Shown here: positions 55,040 to 64,000 of the stretch, one piece after another
Numbering within the stretch: the first letter of the stretch is position 1
Layout: each line of letters opens with the position of its first letter
DNA from: Siphonodentalium dalli
Lineage: Eukaryota > Mollusca > Scaphopoda > Gadilida > Siphonodentaliidae
Length of the DNA stretch: 64,000 nt
Assembly: GCA_032622095.1 (NCBI GenBank)
Contig: CP136063.1
Location: forward strand, 87,089,980 to 87,153,979
Reading direction: 5' to 3'
Notes under the pieces: generated by a model
The model's input: only the letters and a program-made list of their open reading frames with translations
Database searches by the model: none
What the model was told of the DNA's origin: nothing
Made by a program: the position numbers and the translations under genes

Positions 55040-55265
55040 ACATTGAAGAGTAGTTCCCTTAAGAAATGTTCAGACAATAAAATGACCATGTTGAACTTAT
55101 TCTCTGAACATTTCCCATATGGATATGAATCATTATGCTCTGGTATAAACAGTTTTTCTGTCCGTTGTCTGCTTTTATTACATAAACACCCTTCCAAATG
55201 AATAATAGACCATTCCCATGCATACTTTTATAAATGAATGAGAGAATTCATTTCGTAAAGAAAGG
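55040..55265. mobile_element. Partial TTAA element N
   Basis: GTTGAACTTATTCTCTGAAC, CCCTTCCAAATGAATAATAG, GACCATTCCCATGCATACTT and GAGAGAATTCATTTCGTAAA match the right part of N. Confidence 0.55.
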
Positions 55266-55269
55266 GGTT

Positions 55270-55618
55270 AGAATAATCTATGGTGCAGCTAAAAGAAGAT
55301 AAAAAAATTCTGGAGCATTAAACTAAATGTCTGCATTAACAGTTAAACCAGAATCAAGTATTAAGAATTTAAATGCCAGTAGAATGTAATAGATGGAATC
55401 GATAGTAAAGTCTACAATACAGACATTCTCTATCACACTCACAGTGTTTAAAGTGGAATTATTCATTGATTTTTGCCATATTTATCTAAAGGTCTTAAAT
55501 TACCAAACCTCAATTTTAGAGAAGGTCCAATTTAAATTTCAAAGATCATTTAATCTTGGTAACAATCTGTCACAATCACATTTATTTTTCAGAAGGTACA
55601 CTGAATAGAAGATTTTGT
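55270..55618. other. Unassigned AT-rich stretch
   Basis: No exon or repeat recognised; plus-strand ORF 55393-55608 has no support. Confidence 0.3.
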
Positions 55619-55623
55619 ATTAA

Positions 55624-56015
55624 CCCTTTACCCAAGAGAACGGCCCTGTGCCAATGCATTCTCTTATATATGCGAGTCGACCATAGGTCGCCTCGCATAT
55701 ATAAGAGAATGCATTGGCTTAATACATTAAAAATTATAAAATTGTTAAAGAATGTAAGAAAAAATGGTAAAAAGTGTTAAAAAAAAGTTTTTTTTAGGCC
55801 AATGCATTCTCTTATATATGCGAGGCGACCTATGGTCGACTCGCATATATAAGAGAATGCATTGGCACAGGGCATAACTGTAACTATCACAATGTGGTCA
55901 AGGAGCCGGTTCCAATGATATCCATATGTGTATGGTTCTATTGAGACAGACCGAAGATATTTTAGGCTGTTGAAGCTTTATTTGGCCGGTTTTGGCCGGT
56001 TTGTTGGGTAAAGGG
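55624..56015. mobile_element. Foldback B, intact 392-bp copy
   Basis: TTAA at 55620-55623 and 56016-56019. Same length as 16921-17312, with only about half a dozen differences seen by eye (for example AACAGAAGG versus AAGAGAACGG, and the A/T run). Both internal palindromes are perfect. Confidence 0.9.
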
Positions 56016-56231
56016 TTAAGGTGGTATATTATACATAAGAAATATTAATGAAAATTGCTTTGAGTTTGCTGCAAGTACCAGCAAGACCGGTTATAAGTGC
56101 TCATGCAGTCAAGTGCATTGTCCTAAACAAAACTTCCTTGACTCAAAATCAAATAATTTTCACCCCGAAGCCAAAGAAATAATAATGGAAGGGTGTTAAA
56201 TCAGACCTTGGAACAGCAAATAGGTCATACA

Positions 56232-56427
56232 TACAGAAATGCCCTAAGTAATCGACCCCTTAACCACAGCAGAATTATGGGTAACTTTTCAGGATTTAGT
56301 CGGAAATATGGCTTGTTGCCATTCATCGGAAAGCCAAGGCATTCTCTTATATATGTGAGGCAACCTATGGTCGACTCACATATATAAGAGAAAGCATTGG
56401 CAAAAATTCAGGAAGCTCATGAAAGGG
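56232..56427. mobile_element. Foldback A left arm joined to foldback B right half
   Basis: 56232-56334: TACAGAAATGCCC to CATCGGAAAGCC. 56335-56427: AAGGCATTCTCTTATATATG hairpin and GGAAGCTCATGAAAGGG before TTAA 56428-56431. Confidence 0.7.
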
Positions 56428-56528
56428 TTAATTGGTCGGAAATGTTCAGATAATAAGTTCAAGAAATTATTGTTGTATGAGTATTTAGTAATGAAGGGTT
56501 AATTCAGGCTTTCCACTGGAGACCCATC

Positions 56529-56735
56529 TAGAGTAATGCACTAAATAATCGACTCCTTAACCACAGCAGAATTATGGGTAACGTTTCAGGAAATATGGCT
56601 TGTTGCCATTCATCGGAAAGCTCTCGGGGAGAGCTTTCCGATGAATGGCAACAAGCCATATTTCTGACTAAATCCTGAAAAGTTACCCATAATTCTGCTG
56701 TGTTTAAGGAGTCGTTTACTTAGGGCATTACTGTA
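56529..56735. mobile_element. Foldback A
   Basis: TAGAGTAATGCACTAAATAA ... TTAGGGCATTACTGTA, arms meeting at CTCTCGGGGAGAGC. A 10-bp deletion (TTAGTCGG region) in the left arm. Confidence 0.85.
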
Positions 56736-56808
56736 GGCCCCAGAGTATTTGAAAACTACTGTTTCCAAATTATAACATCTTAACCCTTCATTTTGAATTT
56801 TTCATCAG

Positions 56809-56920
56809 TGATAAATGGTCCCCTGATTATAGTGGAAATCAATGGTCAGAACTTTATTACAGAAAACAAGCATTTGAAACATCGCCATCTGACAATCTTG
56901 TTCCCAAAAATATCCCATAA
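56809..56920 (+). CDS. Candidate terminal exon
   Basis: After a good acceptor (CATTTTGAATTTTTCATCAG) the frame reads one base to complete a codon and then 36 codons to TAA. Composition is strikingly protein-like (DKWSPDYSGNQWSELYYRK, AFETSPSDNLVPKNIP). No family assigned; the W..LYYR pattern is loosely like the segment after some F-boxes, which is not enough to call. The upstream exon was not found. Confidence 0.35.
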
Positions 56921-57155
56921 AATCTTTCAATCAATCACTTCCTGTTACTGTTATTTTCACTAATCCATTGTGCTATAATCATTAAGTGCACCATTATAAT
57001 ATGCATGCCAGGCTAACAGAGAGGTCACTTCTCCCTATGGTTAAAAGAGGGATAAGGGGGAAATATGGAGGACAAAATAACTCCAATGTCGCCCTCTTGT
57101 CCTAATATTGCCAGGTCATCGGGTTCATTACACTATTAAAGACCTACGTTTTTAA

Positions 57156-57391
57156 CCCTTTCATTGACTGGAGCGTCCTGAAATTTTGCGAAAACCCTGT
57201 GCCAATGCATTCTATTATATAATTATGTGAGTCTCCCATAGGGAGCCTCGCATATATAACAAAATGCATTGGCCTAACAATATTTACCTTGACCTTGTAA
57301 GCCAGTGCATTCTCTTATATATGTGAGGCTACCTATGGAAGACTCGCATGTAAAAGTGAATGCACTGGCACTGGCACTGGCACTGGCACTG
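57156..57391. mobile_element. Foldback B ending in a GGCACT microsatellite
   Basis: TTAA at 57152-57155, CCCTTTCATTGACTGGAGCG, two hairpins. The right end is replaced by five GGCACT units (57362-57391), probably expanded from the family sequence CACTGGCAC. Confidence 0.7.
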
Positions 57392-57417
57392 ACTAAAATC
57401 ACCTGCGTTTGCTCCCT

Positions 57418-57760
57418 TGAAACACTCAGGTAGTGTGATCAAAAGAAATTGAGAACAATCTTGATCAAAGTAGTTATTTTTTACAAATATTAATCCAAAT
57501 GGCAACACACACCGTCTTTTTTATTATCTTAATTAAATGCAATGACTCTCGATGGCAAAATCACTTAAGTTAGTTTATCGCCGATAGTTGCATCCCAAAT
57601 CGAGATGTAAATATTTACAATTGAGTGTATAGTTCAGACGATATTTTCTATGGAGTGGTATGGTCGATTTGTATAAAATTTTCAGCGATGTTAGTAGAAT
57701 GCTACATTCCCCAGGTTGGTATAGCGCCTGAGTACTAACTTATCAATTTCACGCAAAATT
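57418..57760 (+). repeat. Dispersed repeat P, copy 2
   Basis: Same orientation and extent as 24535-24900, roughly 85 percent alike by eye. It stops at CAATTTCACGCA, 18 bp before the exon candidate at 57779. Confidence 0.65.
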
Positions 57761-57778
57761 CAATAATGACAATTGCAG

Positions 57779-58010
57779 TGCTAGTTTTGGGAGAAAGAAT
57801 ATTGATGTCAGAATATGGCACTGTAATATCAAGAAACATGCTCAATCATTGCATGACAGCAACTTTCCAATTCAGAGACCTGGAAGATTTCAGAAACCAT
57901 TTGTCAATGTTTCGTTAAGAGAACATTCAACTTTGATTGTATGCAGACCAATATTTAAAACGGCAGACCTGGTTCGAAAAAATTGTGAGCAGCCATTTTC
58001 ACAGAGATGA
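57779..58010 (+). CDS. Candidate coding exon, 76 codons
   Basis: After the acceptor-like GACAATTGCAG, one base plus 76 codons are open to TGA 58008-58010. Residues include FGRKNIDVRIWHCNIKKH, QRPGRFQKPFVNVSLREH and FKTADLVRKNCEQPFSQR, basic and Cys-containing, unlike the AT-driven chance frames around. Alternative donors inside (ATT|GTATGC phase 0; AAT|T-GTGAGC) would let it join the segment at 58833. No family recognised. It may be an exon, or a remnant of a coding transposon next to repeat P. Confidence 0.35.
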
Positions 58011-58485
58011 TATAAACTTTTGGGCTGAGATGAGTTTTAGCTCATAGGTTAATAGCCAAATCACCAGCTGACAACTATCTCTAGTAATGTGGCCTATTTC
58101 CAGTTGATTGCTCCCTGCTTAAGTGAACAAGCATGCATACCAACATTTATATTCATATAGGCTGGTTTTTCATTGTAACAGTTCTCACAAGTGGCAGCTC
58201 ATAACTTTCCAGCACACAACTAACATTCTGTTAAAGTTCTTGAAGCAGTGTTGCTATCAATTAAATAGTCATTCGAGTCTTTCACTTGTTCAGATCATGT
58301 ACATTTTATGGCAGTTATTCATTTCCAATCAATTTGTATATTGCTGAGAACGCTCCTCCCAAAATTTCCTTAAAAAAATATGATTAAGTCATCATTTTGA
58401 CATTTTTATTGTTATATATTAGATGTTTGATGTGGTCTTCACATAACATAGATTCATTCAGGTGGTGCACTAGCTTTACAATTAA

Positions 58486-58816
58486 CCTCTTCGCTGCTAA
58501 ATGACACCAACGCTATTACGTCGTGAGCTGGGCTGTTGATGTTATTGTCATTTTCCAGTGGAAAAATATAATGGGAATATCACAAGAACCATAAAACTGA
58601 CTCAGTTGAAAGGTTATTATCGTTCACAATCGTGGAACATCATACACTGTTTGTAACTTCGAGATACAGTTATTCCGATGCACCAATCACTGAGTTCCAG
58701 TTATGTATAATGGCCTACTGCTAGTGTGCTGAATGCTATATCTCCTGTGGAACATATAGCATACAACGTGCAGTTTTACGTCCATAATAGTTACGGACAT
58801 CATAGCAGCAAAGAGG
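58486..58816. mobile_element. TTAA element Q, 331 bp
   Basis: TTAA at 58482-58485; at the right the site reads TTAT (58817-58820). Ends CCTCTTCGCTGCTAAATGA and (complement) CCTCTTTGCTGCTATGATG. Interior as 27103-27423. Confidence 0.8.
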
Positions 58817-58832
58817 TTATATTTCTGTATAG

Positions 58833-59220
58833 GTCCATCCAAACTCTCCACATTCAGAAATGAGCTATATGTTGAAGTCACTTGAATACCTCAGTGTCCC
58901 CAAATATGATGAGGGATATAACTTTAAAATTGGAACCCATACAGAGCAGATTTTAAATTATGTATTAAGATCCGAAGAGGAAATCAATAACAAAATCTTT
59001 GACAAGGAAGTATTTCTAACACCTTCTGACTATATAGTGAAGGGGATGAAAGATCAATCATCGAAGGTTCTCATTGGAGATCTCTGTATTTAAACTTGAA
59101 CGAATCATTTATTAATGTCTCTCTTAATTCCTCCGAGACCAGCCGAGATGGTTTAGTTTTCTCAAACCTTTTTATTCCCGAATGGATATTCCCATTCAGT
59201 TCTAAACCAGGGTTTCCGCT
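58833..59220 (+). pseudogene. Coding-like segment with one frameshift at a G-run
   Basis: From an acceptor-like TATATTTCTGTATAG the frame reads SEMSYMLKSLEYLSVPKYDE ... KIFDKEVFLTPSDYIVKG. It then continues in another frame after GGGG at about 59041-59044 (GDERSIIEGSHWRSLYLNL, LVFSNLFIPEWIFPF) to TAG near 59225. Without the shift the frame stops at 59093. The reverse strand (59071-59334) also reads plausibly (KRFEKTKPSRLVSEELRE), so the strand is not certain. Family unknown. Confidence 0.3.
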
Positions 59221-59696
59221 ATAGCGGCAGGGGAAAACTTTTTGGGCCCCATTCCCCCAGCCAATTTTTCCCCTTCTGTCATACCACAGGACATATTCCA
59301 TATGTATACAGGTATAAAGATGTTTACTTCTCAATTTCGTTGGGACAGTACTAAGAATTTAAATTTTTGACAACTTTATTTGATTTCTAGCGAGAATACA
59401 CACTCGGACCGATCTATTAAACACGAACTGAGGAAGTGATCAAACTGACATCGCTAGAACACATGCTTTGGAGTCCGCTGCTTACGTTGCTGCGGTTAGG
59501 TTACGAAAAATGACCACCGATAATTTAATCATGTTATATTCCGGTACGTTATGCATCCGAACTTTCTGCCGAGTCTTGAATAGTGGTCGTTTAATTTCAA
59601 CAGGCGTGTTTCCGTATACAGCAATTAATTTTTATCTAATAAATTTTCTATGTTTTAAAGTTATTGCGGTTGATAGCATAGTAACTTAGGTAGAAA

Positions 59697-59843
59697 ATGG
59701 ATGCAAAACGATCAGCAAATCTACTCTCTGTTTCTTCTATTGGCCGATACAACAAAAGTAGGTCCACTAGTGTTTCCACGACATTGAAAACATTGACTGC
59801 ATTTTCCCCTCGGCAGATACAGGACCCGTTCCACAAAACATAG
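59697..59843 (+). CDS. Small ORF, 48 codons, good start context
   Basis: ATG in GTAGAAAATGGATG (purine at -3, G at +4), a Ser/Thr/Lys-rich product (MDAKRSANLLSVSSIGRYN) and TAG. It is in a non-repetitive, relatively CpG-containing patch (59360-59870). An antisense 73-codon frame overlaps. Either could be chance. Confidence 0.22.
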   Translation: MDAKRSANLLSVSSIGRYNKSRSTSVSTTLKTLTAFSPRQIQDPFHKT

Positions 59844-59849
59844 CGGAAA

Positions 59850-60235
59850 GCCTGTCTAAGCGTATTCATTAGAATATTCTAATATTGAACTATAGGGATA
59901 TTTTGATGATGTATTATATAAAGTATACAACAGATAAAGAAATACTCCTATAGATTTATTTGTACGAATTATCAGTTAATATGTTCAACAAAACAACTTT
60001 TGGTTTCTCACTAAACAAACATGAATGCCGTGTCAAATTAGCAATGTAACAGAAAATTATTATGCTATTTGCATTTTGGCAAGGTTTCACTTGAATTGGG
60101 GTCACTGTAAAGGAATTCAGAAAAAACAGATTGGCTTCATCTCTTTTCGGTGGAATTTTTTTGATTGATTGGCCGACACTGACGTAATGCTTCTTGGAAG
60201 TAATGGGATTCCCTGCTATTTGTTTCAGACTCTGG
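59850..60235. other. Unassigned stretch
   Basis: No repeat or exon recognised. Confidence 0.3.
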
Positions 60236-60238
60236 AAT

Positions 60239-60403
60239 GCGTAATGCCCTAAATAATCGACTCCTTAACCACAGTAGAATTATGGGTAACTTTTCAGGAT
60301 TTAGTTGGAAATATGGCTTGTTGCCATTCATCGGAAAGCTCTGTGAGAGCTTTCCGATGAATGGCAACAAGCCATATCTCCGACTAAATCCTGAAAAATT
60401 ACC
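60239..60403. mobile_element. Foldback A, both ends trimmed
   Basis: Starts GCGTAATGCCCTAAATAATC without CAG and ends at CCTGAAAAATTACC in the right arm. Arms meet at GAAAGCTCTGTGAGAGC. Confidence 0.8.
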
Positions 60404-60618
60404 AATGTAGCTTGTTCAATAGTCTGTATTTCATTCAGACTGAATGAAGATGCTCTGGCCAAACCGCTTTAGACTAACAGGTTACAAAGTTCCCTACGAA
60501 CACCATATAGCATAGGCAAACAATTCTGATACATGAATGTTGATACTCCTTCATTAGGCTAATAGGGGATCAATATCATTGGCAATAAAAACAGCCTGGC
60601 TTGGTCAACAGTAATAAT

Positions 60619-61065
60619 CAAGCCTGAGTTTAGTGTGCATGTCATTTGCAGAAAGAGGTCCCCAGTTGGTGAATTTAGTAATGCGGGCTAGCATCACTAA
60701 ATTCACCCTCTGGGGATCTCATTCTGCTTAGGCCTCATCTTCTCTTGAAAGTTTCTTTATTATCAAATTTCTTGAGAAACTTCTTCACATAGATACTATT
60801 TCTATTTTAGTTCAGTTTCTCTATATCCCCGAATTGGCAGACGACACATTGCATAATCAAGGTTCCCAATGGGTGTACATCACAATTTTCACCATATGAG
60901 AACTTTAATCTGAGTCTATGTCTCCCATAGCAGATGAAGCCATGCAGAATGAGGTCCCCAGAGGGTGAATTTAGTGATGCTAGCCCACTATGCGGGATAG
61001 CATCACTAAATTCACCCTCTGGGGACCTCATTCTGCAAATGACAGGCACACTAAACTCAGGTTTG
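60619..61065. mobile_element. Hairpin element C, long form, with 8-bp TSD
   Basis: Ends CAAGCCTGAGTTTAGTGTGC and GCACACTAAACTCAGGTTTG, flanked by GTAATAAT at 60611-60618 and 61066-61073. Two hairpins and the complete middle module; the best-preserved long copy here. Confidence 0.9.
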
Positions 61066-61139
61066 GTAATAATCAAACGATATAATAGATATCCCTCGAC
61101 CCATAATTTGATAGATATAAAAGAGTAACCTCTCAATAA

Positions 61140-61690
61140 ATAAAAGTAATAAAAACCTTCACCGAATAATGATAATGATGTCAGTGACCCGATGGCATCG
61201 ACTAATGAAAAAAAGTTATCACACAGAGGTGTGGGGTCGAGTTGTGGTAGCTATTCCAAACATGGGCTTGGATTGAAAATGCATTTATTGTAAACACGTA
61301 TGTTGTTGTGTTGAAATCAATAGCAATCGCATGGAATGATTGTCTGTGGCTGGGGTCGCAAGGTCACCTAGTGCATTCAATTAAAACCTCTGTGTGGTAA
61401 ATAATTTCTAGTGGGACCATTTTTGTTTATAAAGCTTGATGTAACATGTTGCCTACGGGGGAATTCCCAGGTTTTCTAGCAGAATGGGAAATTTCCCAGC
61501 CTTTTACAAACATGGAATGTGTGATAAATAAGTTAATTTTTTGTGAGAACAAAAACACATTTCACAGATCACTTTTGGAGCATGGTATAATATAGCTTCC
61601 ATATACCGCCTGTAGTTTTTTATCATGCAAATGATTCCTTGCTGTTGATTCAGAAACATTCTTATATGAGCGTATATGAGCAAGGTCAAG
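61140..61690. other. Unassigned stretch
   Basis: GGGGGAATTCCCAGGTTTTC and GAATGGGAAATTTCCCAG at 61456-61500 form a weak inverted repeat. Nothing else. Confidence 0.3.
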
Positions 61691-61700
61691 GACATGGTCA

Positions 61701-61831
61701 TGAAATTGAACCCACCCATACTGTTCCCGGGATCAAAGTAGGCCTACATATTGATGTGCCCGACTTCTTCATGGTCGCGCGTGAAACTGGACCCACCCAT
61801 ATTGTTCCCGGGATCAAAGTAGGCCTACATA
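61701..61831 (+). repeat. Direct repeat, 81-bp period
   Basis: TGAAATTGAACCCACCCATA...CCCGGGATCAAAGTAGGCCT at 61701 and a near-identical TGAAACTGGACCCACCCATA segment at 61782, followed by an ACACACATACACAC microsatellite at about 61881. Confidence 0.75.
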
Positions 61832-61929
61832 CATGTACATACCAAATTTGAGTCGGATCAGTCAAGCAATTTTCGAGTCTATAACACACATACACACACA
61901 CATGCATACATACAGACAGCAGTTCCAAA

Positions 61930-63910
61930 ATATATAATAGATAATCACATCACACACCAAATAAGGAATATTTACCATGATCTCACGTTGTAAATAAATG
62001 ACTAAATAAAGGGATGATGCCATTAGTACGTCATCTGAACAGGTAGCTGTTTATCATTTCTTTCATGATTATTCAGGTTTATTATATATTTTTGTCGCTA
62101 CGTGGCATTTGCCGTTTGAGTTTATGATAAATCCTGTGAAGGAGAAATCGTATAATATAACGAAGTTTGTCCCAAAACCAGCTTGACAGAGGTTCAAGAC
62201 TTGTGTTGTGTTGTTGTGCGAACACATGGTTGTTGATTACATGGTTTAAGATTCATGACAATAGCCTATAATTTCCAGCAAACTACAGGTAACTTCATGA
62301 CTCTCTGATGATAATAAAAACAATTCAGGTCTTAAAATCCCTAACATATTTGGCGAGAATCAAATTATAGCATTTCTGCAGCGAATCGGGCTGCCTTTAC
62401 AGGAATCAAACTGAGAATCACGATTCTGATTCCCATCAGAATTTAAGCCCTGGCATTATCCCTCACACAAAGTGTGTTTTGTGAATAATATCGAATTCAT
62501 ATACTATCATTGTACTAAACTGTTAGTATATTCAATGCTCATAATTTGTTAACTTTTATTTTTAAATTATAACCTACAAGCAACGCCATCAGTCCCTTAA
62601 GCTTTTAAGCAAAAGGTCCGAATAACAATGCTGAAAGATTTTTTTTAAATTTATTTAACACATGACATAACTTTCAAACCTTTTCGAATCATTTAACTCC
62701 CATCTGGTCCCAATCAGCTTCTAAACAGAATCATCATATGAGTTCATATAATAAAAGTAAAATTAATGTATTAATTTACAACTAAAAAAACAAATCTGAT
62801 AAACATCTAGCCTTGAACTCAGAGCCTGAACACTTGACATAAGTATCCCACAAAAAAAATCTTAGCCAAATTCCAATCTGCATGAATAAATCCACAGGTA
62901 GTGTGGTTATGATTCCCAGTTCAGTGTATATGTTTAAAAAAATAATCATCTTAATAAAAGCTCAGTGGTGGCCATGTGTTGCCTTTATCCTGCTGCATAT
63001 GTTAACGATATATAAGGTGCATACTATAGGTACATTCTGTCAAAACGTATTACATAGTGGGTGTTATATATATAACAGGCATGGGATAATATTGATATAA
63101 TTATAAACAGGGTTTTGGATACTGGGGAAGTGGGTCCCATTTAGATTACCTTCGCCCAAGCCCATATTTACCCTCAGACACATTCCCCTGCATGATTCAC
63201 GAATAACGTCCAGAGGCGCTGGGGCGGGTGGGGAGGTGGCTTTCAAATGTCATAAAATTGCAAGAAATACCTCAGATATCAGTTTAAAACAGTATTGTCA
63301 TATTGTCGTAAGAGACAAATATACCCAAATAGTAGATCCTGGAACGTGATCTAAATGTGATATGATCTGTTATGATTACCAAAAAAAATTGTCATTCCGG
63401 CATTATACCAATACTTCTGACTGAAAAAAAAAAGTGTCCTTTTCTGGAAGACAGGGACCATGCAGCCTAGAGAATTCAAATTGAGAGGTGAGTTCTCCCT
63501 TTTGGTTAATAGTATGAATAGTATATATAAAATGATGGCAGCCCATTAGAATGCAGTACATTGGCTCTACCCATGTTGTCCAATTCAAATCTTTTTGCTG
63601 GGCAAGCAAGCTTGTCAAATTGTTTTTATGAAATACTTACTGCCCTTAAGAAAACAATTCAACAGCAGAGAATTAAGATTCTGTGTAAATTCAGAAGGGG
63701 GGGGGGATCATAGCCTCTGCATTGGGGAAATCCTGACGCCAGCCCTGAGTCACATATCGACAATTAAATTCTACCCAACAATCTTATGCTGGAGGATATC
63801 GAAGTTGACATCACTATTAAAAGCTGTGCATGCATTTGATTATGTATTACTTTGCCAATCACGATGTAATGTAATGTAATGCACCGATGAAGCAATCATC
63901 TGAATTAAAT
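61930..63910. other. Unassigned AT-rich stretch
   Basis: No exon or family recognised. Short runs: G10 at about 63697, TAATG repeats at 63866-63881. Confidence 0.3.
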
Positions 63911-63912
63911 TA

Positions 63913-63939
63913 GGGGGGGGGGGGGGGGGGGGGGGGGGG
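63913..63939 (+). repeat. Poly(G) run of 27
   Basis: Twenty-seven consecutive guanines. Able to form G-quadruplex structures; exact length may be unreliable in the assembly. Confidence 0.85.
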
Positions 63940-64000
63940 TCTTTGCTAATCACTAGATATTCAGTTGCATCAACTGAGATTTTTAACCAGCAGCTACAGT

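Noticed and set aside
1121-60370. Many 60-90 residue ORFs containing NHSRIMGNFSGFSRKYGLLPFIGK or its reverse-frame counterpart
   Set aside because: All are translations of the two arms of palindrome family A.
3565-61136. ORFs containing MRSPEGEF / LNSPSGDLIL
   Set aside because: Translations of hairpin element C; both arms and both strands give the same peptide.
1-64000. CRISPR-like array
   Set aside because: The tandem repeats (26558-26902, 44403-45645) are contiguous minisatellites without unique spacers, in a eukaryotic context.

Overview
The window is eukaryotic, AT-rich and gene-poor, and looks like a piece of a marine invertebrate genome. A mollusc, perhaps a bivalve, is my best guess. 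The guess rests on remembered resemblance of the tandem GACGGACAGACGGAC / CCAGTATACCCCC repeats and the palindromic MITEs to molluscan repeats, not on a database match. There are no bacterial operons, rRNA or convincing tRNA genes. Most of the sequence is small non-autonomous DNA transposons, foldback palindromes and minisatellites, inserted into one another.

Coding content. The best exon is on the minus strand at 304-812, with clean splice sites and a basic Ser-rich product. A phase-compatible possible first exon lies at 34818-34848, which would make a 34 kb first intron. A three-exon plus-strand model at 27841-33549 encodes about 81 residues and has consistent phases and a poly(A) signal. 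Weaker candidates are a frameshifted CDS at 10036-10445, exon-like stretches at 56809-59220, a decayed frame at 42087-42530, and small ORFs. None could be assigned to a family.

Repeat families (names are mine). A: Tc1/mariner-type palindromes with TA duplication, about 25 copies. B, L, N, Q and S: TTAA-flanked piggyBac-type MITEs, often end to end sharing a TTAA. C: hAT-type hairpins, four with perfect 8-bp target duplications. J: a 512-bp foldback. D and K: tandem-unit elements ending in a TATACCCC...GGGGTATA hairpin. W: a roughly 0.5 kb element with terminal inverted repeats carrying 100-bp tandem units. I, P, U and V: other dispersed or degenerate repeats.

Layout. 0-7.8 kb: exon 304-812, then A, C, D and J elements and a SINE-like element. 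9.4-10.5 kb: a CpG-richer patch with the frameshifted CDS. 11-17.3 kb: chains of TTAA elements and A palindromes. 18-27 kb: tandem arrays, more A and B copies, a segmental duplication and a 21-bp minisatellite. 27.8-33.8 kb: the three-exon gene model. 34-42 kb: N, K and D elements. 42.8-46.2 kb: a ~300-bp tandem repeat containing a 1.2 kb minisatellite. 48-52.8 kb: nested J, A and B, a degenerate array, C and L. 53.15-55.04 kb: an A copy split by a 1.67 kb transposon with long inverted repeats, carrying a CpG-rich promoter-like cargo. 55-64 kb: B, A, P, Q and C copies and candidate exons.

The most unusual object is the 1.67 kb insertion at 53287-54953. It has long inverted ends and no visible transposase, and appears to carry a promoter, a 5-prime exon candidate and a consensus E2F motif.
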